From Thermococcales archaeon 44_46 (lineage in GTDB: Archaea; Methanobacteriota_B; Thermococci; Thermococcales; Thermococcaceae): DNA of 9,961 nucleotides. The notes below the pieces were generated by a model that saw nothing but the letters and a program-made list of their open reading frames with translations, made no database searches and was not told where the DNA came from. Location of the stretch: the NCBI GenBank assembly GCA_001507935.1, contig LGET01000045.1:1-9961 (forward strand). The letters run 5' to 3'. Positions 4,891 to 9,961 of this stretch are shown here, one piece after another. Each line of letters begins with the position of its first letter. The stretch's first letter is position 1. Made by a program: the position numbers and the translations under genes.

Positions 4891-5772
4891 TCACAAAAGA
4901 CCTATCTCGACCAAAGTCCTCTCTATCTCCTCAAGGGCTTTTTCGTCAAGAGGCAAAGCCGGCATCCTTGGATAACCCACTTCAAAGCCGAGCATCCTCA
5001 TGGCCTCTTTTATCGCACTTATCTGGTTGTATTTCTTGACGACAACCTCATTGAGGTAGTTTATCATGAGCTGGAGCTTTCTTGCCCTTTCATACCTTTT
5101 CTCAAGAAATGCGTTGTAAAGCTCAACGCAAAGTCTCGGTGCGACGTTTGCAACCGCAACAACAGCCCCATGTGCCCCCAACATCCACGAAGGATACATA
5201 ACATCGGCTGTTCCAGCCAAGATGCTTATCTTGTCCCCAACACGCCTTATGAGTTCTGTTATTCTTCCTATTGACCCGCTTGAGTCCTTTATCCCAACGA
5301 TGTTGGAGTGCTCCTCCACAAGCTTCTCGACTACATCCAGATCTATGTTGATTGTGGTAAACTTTGGAACATTGTAGAGCAAGATTGGAGCATCTACCTC
5401 GTAGGCAATTCTGGAATAATGAGCGAAAAGCTCCCTTTTGTCGGGCTTGAAATAATATGGCGGAGCTATCAAGAGGGCATCCACTCCCATGTCCCAGGCT
5501 TCTTTTGCAAGTCTTATCGTTTCCTTGGTAGAATTCTCTGCAACGCCGGCTATAACTGGAACCGGAGACTCATCCTTCACAATCTTAAGAACCCTGAGCT
5601 TTTCCTCAAAGCTCAAATAGGGGAATTCTCCATTGCTCCCTAGAGTCACCAGGCCGTTTAAACCGGCATCTGCAAAGTAATGGACAAGATCACGCAGCAT
5701 TTCTTCATTTATCTCTTCTTCATCATCAAATGGGGTTATATGAGGAACAAAAACTCCTTCAAACATAGGCAT
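4891..5772 (-). CDS. DHDPS/N-acetylneuraminate lyase superfamily aldolase, probably not DapA
   Basis: A 293-residue class I (Schiff-base) aldolase barrel. Seen in the sequence: the G-S-N-G-E loop (45-49), Y133 in Y-N-V-P, and Schiff-base K162 in G-I-K-D-S-S-G. In true dihydrodipicolinate synthase an Arg follows at position 138 (Y-N-V-P-S-R-T) to hold the aspartate-semialdehyde carboxylate; here the motif is Y-N-V-P-K-F-T, with Phe at 138. Thermococcales are known to make lysine by the LysW/alpha-aminoadipate route rather than through diaminopimelate. Together these argue for a different 2-keto acid substrate, such as a 2-keto-3-deoxy sugar acid, though the substrate is not determined. Start: ATG 5772, with ATG 5766 as alternative. 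No ribosome binding site precedes either, and the TATA box at 5794-5802 predicts transcription from about 5773, so the mRNA is probably leaderless. Diverges from the PfkB kinase. Confidence 0.88.
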   Translation of the reverse strand: MPMFEGVFVPHITPFDDEEEINEEMLRDLVHYFADAGLNGLVTLGSNGEFPYLSFEEKLRVLKIVKDESPVPVIAGVAENSTKETIRLAKEAWDMGVDALLIAPPYYFKPDKRELFAHYSRIAYEVDAPILLYNVPKFTTINIDLDVVEKLVEEHSNIVGIKDSSGSIGRITELIRRVGDKISILAGTADVMYPSWMLGAHGAVVAVANVAPRLCVELYNAFLEKRYERARKLQLMINYLNEVVVKKYNQISAIKEAMRMLGFEVGYPRMPALPLDEKALEEIERTLVEIGLL

Positions 5773-5773
5773 C

Positions 5774-5783
5774 AATTTAAAAG
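5774..5783 (+). promoter_or_regulatory. TATA box of the PfkB kinase gene
   Basis: AATTTAAAAG on the plus strand, with a start predicted near 5804 and a leader of about 14 nt. It overlaps the predicted start of the divergent aldolase transcript. Confidence 0.55.
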
Positions 5784-5793
5784 GGGGCTTTAC

Positions 5794-5802
5794 CTAATTA
5801 AA
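5794..5802 (-). promoter_or_regulatory. TATA box of the aldolase gene (leaderless start)
   Basis: TTTAATTAG with BRE-like GCAAGG on the minus strand. The distance of about 25 nt puts the transcript start at 5773, directly at the ATG. It overlaps the predicted start of the kinase transcript. Confidence 0.5.
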
Positions 5803-5818
5803 CCTTGCGGTGAGAGAA

Positions 5819-6673
5819 ATGAGATGTCTGGTGGTTGGACATTTAACCCACGACACCATAGTAAAAGATGGAAGGAAAACCGAGAGAATCGGCGGCGGGG
5901 CATATTACTCATCAATTGCACTCTCAAAGTTCTGCGAAGTTGTTGTTTTGACTAAAATCGGAAAGGACTTTCCAATTGGGTGGCTTGAAGAGCTCGAATC
6001 TTACGGAATATCAACGATAATAATTCCCTCAGAGAAAAGCACAGCCTATGAACTCCTCTATCTAGACGAAGAGAACAGACAGCTTAAGCTCCTCTCCAAG
6101 GCCGATCCCTTCACCCTTGATGAAATCCCCCAAGAAAAGTTCGACATCATCTTGCTAAATCCCGTTGCAAATGAGATTCCTCCAAATGCCTTAGAGCTTG
6201 TAAAAGCCAATGAAGTTGCCGTGGATATTCAAGGGTTTATTAGAGATTTTAAAAACGGCAGGGTTGGGTTAAAAGAGATAAACGGAGAGTTTTTAAAAAA
6301 TGCACATGTTATTCATGCAGACGTCAATGAGTTCCAACACGTGAAAAACCTAAACCCGAATGATCTTGAGGTTCTTTTGGTCTCAAACGGTTCCGAAAGT
6401 GGAGTAGCTTACCATAAGGGAGAGAAGTACATCTATTACCCCCTCAAAATAGATGCAAAGGAGCCCACAGGAGCTGGAGACGTTTTCCTGGCAAGCTTTG
6501 CATATTTCTACATGGACTGCCCATTTATTCAAGCCCTAAAGAGAGCGAATGCCTTTACGGCGACGTTTTTGGAGAGACGAACAATTGACTTCCCCATTGC
6601 TGAAGCCATGGAAAAGACTAAATTCGTAAAGGTAGAAAAATTAAATACCGATGAGGAAACGTCAGCACGCTGA
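5819..6673 (+). CDS. PfkB/ribokinase-family sugar kinase, myo-inositol 3-kinase-like
   Basis: A 284-residue ATP-dependent kinase of the ribokinase family. The substrate-binding glycine motif [11 protein letters not shown] (25-35) and the ATP/catalytic motif T-G-A-G-D-V-F (217-223, catalytic base D221) are present. Segments such as [28 protein letters not shown] and [10 protein letters not shown] resemble, from memory, the T. kodakarensis PfkB protein shown to be a myo-inositol 3-kinase. That substrate is likely but not proven. ATG 5819 is chosen over GTG 5810 because GGTGAG (5809-5814) sits 4 nt upstream of the ATG. The last residues (N-T-D-E-E-T-S-A-R) are unusual: they are encoded by the embedded C/D box sRNA, and the stop TGA is part of its D' box. 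First gene of a rightward run with the Nudix and MTH938 genes; divergent from the aldolase. Confidence 0.88.
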   Translation: MRCLVVGHLTHDTIVKDGRKTERIGGGAYYSSIALSKFCEVVVLTKIGKDFPIGWLEELESYGISTIIIPSEKSTAYELLYLDEENRQLKLLSKADPFTLDEIPQEKFDIILLNPVANEIPPNALELVKANEVAVDIQGFIRDFKNGRVGLKEINGEFLKNAHVIHADVNEFQHVKNLNPNDLEVLLVSNGSESGVAYHKGEKYIYYPLKIDAKEPTGAGDVFLASFAYFYMDCPFIQALKRANAFTATFLERRTIDFPIAEAMEKTKFVKVEKLNTDEETSAR

Positions 6674-6701
6674 GGGGTGATGATAAGGGACTTGACCGAG
6701 G
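6649..6701 (+). ncRNA. C/D box guide sRNA 3, overlapping the kinase 3' end
   Basis: The plus strand shows box C ATGAGGA (6651-6657, 6 of 7), a 12 nt guide (6658-6669), box D' CTGA (6670-6673), a 3 nt spacer GGG, box C' GTGATGA (6677-6683), a 12 nt guide (6684-6695) and box D CCGA (6696-6699). The spacing is identical to sRNA 2. The first half is coding sequence for the kinase C terminus and D' contains its stop codon. Box D merges into the GAGGTGAT ribosome binding site of the Nudix gene. No clear TATA box stands at the correct distance; the RNA may be cut out of the operon transcript. Predicted target bases by the D+5 rule are a C in CGUG-C-UGACGUU and a G in UCAA-G-UCCCUUA. Confidence is slightly lower because part is translated. 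Confidence 0.75.
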
Positions 6702-6705
6702 TGAT
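6698..6705 (+). promoter_or_regulatory. Ribosome binding site of the Nudix gene overlapping box D
   Basis: GAGGTGAT ends 3 nt before ATG 6709. Its first two bases are the GA of the sRNA 3 box D, so binding of L7Ae or processing of the sRNA would affect access to this site. Confidence 0.6.
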
Positions 6706-6708
6706 TGT

Positions 6709-7221
6709 ATGGAGCGATACATCCTCCTCCTAAAAGCCCCCAAGGGATACAACATAAATCCAATCAAGGAAGATATAGAAAAGCTCATACAAAGCAAATA
6801 TCCCGAGGTTAAGGCCGAGCTTCATAGGTGCATAGGCTTAACCGTAGACCTCGTAATACTACACAAAGACGGGATAGTGCTCATAAAGAGGCGCAATGAG
6901 CCGTATAAGGGCTACTGGGCACTGCCGGGAGGATTTGTAGAGTATGGGGAGAGAGTAGAAGATGCTGCCATAAGGGAAGCAAAGGAGGAAACCGGGCTGG
7001 ATATCGAGCTTTTAGACCTTATAGGTGTTTACAGCGATCCGAAGAGAGACCCGAGGGGGCATACGGTTACAATAGCGTTCTTAGCCAAAGGAAAGGGAAA
7101 GCTGAAAGGAGGAGACGATGCGAGCGAGGCAAGAGCCTTCACTCTTGATGAGGTATTGAAACTAAAGCTTGCCTTTGACCACGAGAGGATTATAGAAGAT
7201 GCATTCCGTGTTTTTAGGTGA
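6709..7221 (+). CDS. Nudix hydrolase, ADP-ribose pyrophosphatase-like
   Basis: A 170-residue Nudix protein that hydrolyses a nucleoside diphosphate linked to another moiety. The Nudix box is canonical at 75-97: G75, five residues, E81, seven residues, then R-E-A-K-E-E-T-G-L, supplying the Mg-binding glutamates. About 40 residues precede the domain ([20 protein letters not shown] and on), as in archaeal NudF-like ADP-ribose pyrophosphatases; the segment [15 protein letters not shown] after the box also fits that subgroup. ADP-ribose is the likeliest substrate but others are possible. ATG 6709 follows a GAGGTGAT ribosome binding site. It ends 5 nt before the next gene, and lies 35 bp after the kinase stop with an sRNA in the gap. 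Confidence 0.9.
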   Translation: MERYILLLKAPKGYNINPIKEDIEKLIQSKYPEVKAELHRCIGLTVDLVILHKDGIVLIKRRNEPYKGYWALPGGFVEYGERVEDAAIREAKEETGLDIELLDLIGVYSDPKRDPRGHTVTIAFLAKGKGKLKGGDDASEARAFTLDEVLKLKLAFDHERIIEDAFRVFR

Positions 7222-7226
7222 TTAGA

Positions 7227-7580
7227 ATGATAGACAAAGTTGGGTTTGGGAGAATAAGCGTGAATGAAAAAGAATACTCTCACGACATCGTTATCTACCC
7301 CTCGGGAAAAGTTGAAAGGCGCAAAAAGTGGATTTCAAAAGAAAAACATGGAACAAGCCACAAGCTCGATCCGGGGGAGCTGAAGGAATACTTAAAAGAA
7401 GACTTCGAAGTTCTCGTCGTTGGAACGGGTATCTATGGAATGCTTTCACTCCTTCCAGAAAGCAAGAAGCTAATAGAGGGAAAAGAAGTAATCGAAAAGC
7501 CCACTCCTGAGGCGGCAAAAGTCTTCAACGAGATCAGGAAGAAGAGAAAAACATTGGGGATATTCCACATCACCTGCTGA
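7227..7580 (+). CDS. MTH938-family (DUF498/NDUFAF3-like) protein
   Basis: A 117-residue small protein of the MTH938 domain family. Recognisable parts are IVIYPSGKVERRKKWISKEKHG, the central VLVVGTGIYGML (residues 62-73), and the C-terminal TPEAAKVFNEI with the closing G-I-F-H-I-T-C. The family is widespread in archaea and is related to a mitochondrial complex I assembly factor, but no biochemical activity is established. ATG 7227 is chosen because AGGTGAT, which overlaps the Nudix stop codon, lies 4 nt upstream; the GTG at 7218 lies inside this site. Tight coupling to the Nudix gene suggests co-translation. Its last 11 bp overlap the 3' end of the convergent permease gene. Confidence 0.9.
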   Translation: MIDKVGFGRISVNEKEYSHDIVIYPSGKVERRKKWISKEKHGTSHKLDPGELKEYLKEDFEVLVVGTGIYGMLSLLPESKKLIEGKEVIEKPTPEAAKVFNEIRKKRKTLGIFHITC

Positions 7581-9048
7581 GCCTTCCAAGGAGGAATGCC
7601 AGAGTTAAAGACGTCACAAGGGCTATCACCTCGCTCCCAATTACATTAAAGCTTACAAAAATCGGAAGGGCGATGATGCCGAAAACTATACCAACGATTA
7701 TGAACATGAGGATTATCTGCGGCCATCTAAGCTCGGGAATACCAACCTCTTCTCCCCTATACCTGAAAAAATAAAGCATCGTTATGGAAGATGCTATAAA
7801 CGGAAGGAAAATAGCGTAGGGCAATAAAACAAAAGCCCCTGAGCCATAAAAGACGCCGAGAGTTACTAGGGAAAGCCCCAAGAAATTCGGAATAAGAGTC
7901 ATTGACATAACTTTTGCAATGACAAAGTCTCTCTTTTTTATGGGGAGTGTCTTGAGAAAGTCCAGATTCTTTCCCTCAACTTTGAGAACTGCATCAGCAC
8001 CCGGAACGGAAAACAGACCGATCATAAAAAGCACAGGCAAGAGATCTTCTAATCCCAATTCTCCCCTCTGAAGTGCAGATACAAGTGTTGGGAAAATTAC
8101 GTAGATGGGGAAAAGAAAAGCTACAAGCATCGCCGGTTTTCTAACGAATATTTTAAAATCTTTTAAAACCAGCGCTAAGATTTTGCCCCTTGGCGATGCC
8201 CTGAACTTTGAGATGCTGCGCTTTTCCGAAACCACAGGAGGTTCGAGAATCTTTTTCCATACTCCTTTGAGGGTTAAATGATACACGAGTCCAAAGATAC
8301 TCAAATAAACAAGAAAAAGTGCCATACTTCGCAGAGGGTCAAAGATAGAGGAGACGACAAAAGGATACGCAATAAAGTACTTTTCCACTATTCCAGCAAC
8401 CTGTTCAGAGTGCTCCCTTATGTAGTACTGAAGGTAGTTCATCATCATAAACATGCCTATGAAAAGCAGAAACATCACAACCTTGGCAAAGCTCTTCAAA
8501 GAATGCCCCTTTCCTGCCCTTTGGTGTATCTTGAGAGAGAAAAAGTTAACCAAAAGCAATCCAAGTGTGTGCCCTAAAAATAACCCTAGTAGCAGCCAGA
8601 GGAATGAGAGAATCCCCGGTAAAGGGTACTTCAGCATAAGAAAGAGCGCACTTGGGAGGACTGTAGCTAAGGAAGGAGAAATTTCAAGAAGCAAAAGACC
8701 GCTGAGATATCTGGAGCCCATTTTTATTGGAAGAAGCTTTAAAGGCTCAAATAAGCCCACCGAAAGAATGTAGGAAGTCTGTACTGCGGTAACGTACATC
8801 GCGAATACGAATGGTATCAGTGCGAGGGAGACCATGAGAGAGGAAATAACTAACTTTTCATCGGTAAAAGCAAAAGTAGACGCCATCAACAAGCCAAATG
8901 GAAGGAAACCAAGTACCTGAACTCCAATGCCCCGTTTAATGTCCATAGCATTTTTAATTGTCTTTTGGAACTGTTTCTCATCATTTGCTATCAGAGGGTT
9001 TCTCTTTGCTATCTGGTAATGAAGCTCGCGATAAAGGACTTCCAGCAT
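7570..9048 (-). CDS. ABC-type exporter permease (multi-helix, duplicated)
   Basis: A 492-residue integral membrane protein with about twelve hydrophobic segments (for example near 41-62, 67-89, 114-137, 146-170, 187-208, 241-260, 307-326, 336-350, 379-401, 403-428, 444-468 and 473-490). It is the membrane partner of the ATPase encoded immediately upstream. Two halves look related: F-E-P-L-K-L-L-P-I-K (100-109) and L-D-F-L-K-T-L-P-I-K (362-371) occur at matching places after a membrane segment. ABC exporters of this kind in archaea have unknown cargo. The ATG at 9048 is preceded by AGGTGGT (9058-9052), which overlaps the ATPase stop codon, so translation is coupled. Convergent 11 bp overlap with the MTH938 gene at its 3' end. 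Confidence 0.85.
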   Translation of the reverse strand: MLEVLYRELHYQIAKRNPLIANDEKQFQKTIKNAMDIKRGIGVQVLGFLPFGLLMASTFAFTDEKLVISSLMVSLALIPFVFAMYVTAVQTSYILSVGLFEPLKLLPIKMGSRYLSGLLLLEISPSLATVLPSALFLMLKYPLPGILSFLWLLLGLFLGHTLGLLLVNFFSLKIHQRAGKGHSLKSFAKVVMFLLFIGMFMMMNYLQYYIREHSEQVAGIVEKYFIAYPFVVSSIFDPLRSMALFLVYLSIFGLVYHLTLKGVWKKILEPPVVSEKRSISKFRASPRGKILALVLKDFKIFVRKPAMLVAFLFPIYVIFPTLVSALQRGELGLEDLLPVLFMIGLFSVPGADAVLKVEGKNLDFLKTLPIKKRDFVIAKVMSMTLIPNFLGLSLVTLGVFYGSGAFVLLPYAIFLPFIASSITMLYFFRYRGEEVGIPELRWPQIILMFIIVGIVFGIIALPIFVSFNVIGSEVIALVTSLTLAFLLGRLSR

Positions 9049-9056
9049 AAGACCAC

Positions 9057-9818
9057 CTATAAAGCCTCTTTCAGAGCCTGCAAAATATTTTCCACTTCTC
9101 CTTTGCTCTCCGTCAGCTTGAGGAAAATATCTTCCAAGTTTTCTTCATGAGCTTTCTCTTTTAACTCCTCCATTGTACCCTCCACAATAAGCTCTCCCCG
9201 GTAGATAAGCCCAATCCTGTCACATATCATCTCTGCCAGAGGCAGCACGTGAGTGGAAAACACTATGCTCTTCCCCTCTTCCCTGAATTCGAGCAAAAGC
9301 TCCCTTAATATCCGGGCACTTTTAGGATCAAGGCCGTTCATGGCCTCATCAAGAACAAGAACCTGTGGGTCGTGAAGTAAGGCAGATATGAGAGAAATTT
9401 TCTGCTGTGTGCCAAAGCTCAGGGTTCCGATAAACTGATCGAGGTACCCCTCAATCCCAAAGGCTTTGAGAAGATAGTTAACCCTCTCCTCCAGCTTTTC
9501 TTTAGCAATTCCCCTAATACTCCCAACGAAATTAAAGAACTCTTCTGGCGTTAGGCTTTCATACAGAACAGGGGTTTCGGGCACAAATCCCACGACCTCT
9601 TTCACCTTTACGGGGTCTCTTAAAGGGTCAATGCCCTCTATAGTTACACTTCCAGAAGTCGGTTTGAGTATACCAACCAGAATCTTCATTGTAGTCGATT
9701 TTCCACTTCCATTAGGACCCAGAAGTCCATAAATCTCACCATCATTAACCCTAAAGCTTATCCCGTTGAGCACTGTTTTCTCGCCAAACTTCTTAGTGAG
9801 ATTTTTCACCACGATCAT
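9057..9818 (-). CDS. ABC transporter ATP-binding protein (ABC-2/export type)
   Basis: A 253-residue ABC ATPase that powers the adjacent permease from the cytoplasmic side. Motifs in order are Walker A G34-P-N-G-S-G-K-S-T42, a Q-loop position occupied by Glu (F-V-P-E81), signature L-S-F-G-T-Q-Q-K (133-140), Walker B V-L-V-L-D-E158, D-loop G-L-D-P (162-165) and switch His190 in S-T-H. A Glu at the Q-loop and a non-LSGGQ signature are common in ATPases paired with ABC-2-type exporters. The C-terminal region (about 205-253) is helical and charged. ATG 9818 is preceded by GAGGT (9829-9825) with 6 nt spacing and by a TATA box at 9851-9860. First gene of a two-gene operon. Confidence 0.95.
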   Translation of the reverse strand: MIVVKNLTKKFGEKTVLNGISFRVNDGEIYGLLGPNGSGKSTTMKILVGILKPTSGSVTIEGIDPLRDPVKVKEVVGFVPETPVLYESLTPEEFFNFVGSIRGIAKEKLEERVNYLLKAFGIEGYLDQFIGTLSFGTQQKISLISALLHDPQVLVLDEAMNGLDPKSARILRELLLEFREEGKSIVFSTHVLPLAEMICDRIGLIYRGELIVEGTMEELKEKAHEENLEDIFLKLTESKGEVENILQALKEAL

Positions 9819-9850
9819 AAACTTACCTCGATTAATTGAAAACCATTGCT

Positions 9851-9860
9851 CTAATAAACC
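9851..9860 (-). promoter_or_regulatory. TATA box of the ABC transporter operon
   Basis: GGTTTATTAG with BRE-like GCGAAA on the minus strand. The start predicted near 9830 gives a leader of about 12 nt that begins with the ribosome binding site. Confidence 0.6.
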
Positions 9861-9891
9861 TTTCGCCGGAACAGGGCGTGTTTATAGTAAC

Positions 9892-9900
9892 CTTTATTAG
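9892..9900 (+). promoter_or_regulatory. TATA box of the right-edge gene
   Basis: CTTTATTAG on the plus strand. A start near 9921 would place the AGGTGGT ribosome binding site (9921-9927) at the very 5' end, as in neighbouring genes. A second TATA-like TTTATAG at 9881 is possible. Confidence 0.5.
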
Positions 9901-9931
9901 GGTTTTTGCTGAATTCTTTCAGGTGGTTGTC

Positions 9932-9961
9932 GTGATCCCCAGATGGGATCACAGACTCAAA
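9932..9961 (+). CDS. Start of an unidentified gene (10 codons, cut by window edge)
   Basis: GTG at 9932 follows AGGTGGT with about 5 nt spacing and a well-placed TATA box. The frame is open to the end of the window and encodes M-I-P-R-W-D-H-R-L-K. Ten residues are too few for a family assignment. The start codon lies in a perfect 8 bp inverted repeat (GTGATCCC, 5 nt, GGGATCAC). Confidence 0.6.
   Translation, partial: MIPRWDHRLK

Noticed and set aside
4883..4897. Inverted repeat TTTGTG-CAT-CACAAA at the aldolase stop codon
   Set aside because: Six bp stem only, with no T-run immediately following on the transcribed strand; too weak to call a terminator or operator.
4891..5772. Assignment as dihydrodipicolinate synthase (dapA)
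   Set aside because: The substrate-carboxylate Arg is replaced by Phe and the order lacks the diaminopimelate route.
6679..6732. A mini-ORF starting ATG 6680 after GGGGTG
   Set aside because: The ribosome binding site would touch the ATG, the frame has 17 codons, and the sequence is better explained by boxes C' and D of sRNA 3.

Overview
This window is chromosomal DNA from a hyperthermophilic archaeon of the order Thermococcales, most likely a moderately AT-rich Thermococcus. The evidence is the gene content (Pyrococcus-type alanine aminotransferase, archaeal HypC and HypD, DUF835 and MTH938 proteins, a myo-inositol-kinase-like PfkB protein), archaeal TATA boxes about 25 nt upstream of predicted transcription starts, GGTGAT/GGAGG ribosome binding sites, frequent GTG/TTG starts, and three archaeal C/D box guide RNA genes. 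These assignments rest on reading the sequence and recalling the families; no search was run.

Layout. Positions 1-254 (minus) hold the start of an Lrp/AsnC regulator, divergent from a tRNA-Arg(CCT) at 369-446; a perfect inverted repeat lies between their promoters. A C/D box sRNA (about 570-625, minus) sits between the tRNA and a seven-helix DUF835 membrane protein (693-1739, minus). That gene diverges from a small ubiquitin-like (MoaD/ThiS/SAMP-type) gene (1846-2049), which converges on alanine aminotransferase (2064-3257, minus). A second C/D box sRNA (about 3373-3430, plus) follows in the gap before the hypC-hypD pair (3476-4812, minus). Next come a DHDPS/NAL-superfamily aldolase (4891-5772, minus) and a divergent PfkB kinase (5819-6673, plus) with overlapping promoters. 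The kinase is followed by a Nudix hydrolase (6709-7221) and an MTH938 protein (7227-7580). A third C/D box sRNA (about 6649-6701) is embedded across the kinase stop codon and reaches the Nudix ribosome binding site. The plus-strand run converges, with an 11 bp overlap, on an ABC exporter operon (permease 7570-9048, ATPase 9057-9818, minus). The first ten codons of another plus-strand gene lie at the right edge.

Function. HypC and HypD together assemble the Fe(CN)2CO group of [NiFe] hydrogenases. Alanine aminotransferase lets these organisms dispose of reductant and amino groups as alanine during fermentation. The aldolase and kinase both belong to families acting on small sugar-like molecules but are not proven partners. 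The ATPase and permease form one transporter. The most notable signal is the three guide RNAs. Each has a perfect internal D'/C' core (CTGA, 3 nt, GTGATGA) but degenerate terminal C and D boxes, and two of the three share correlated C/D box changes at the positions that pair in the kink-turn.
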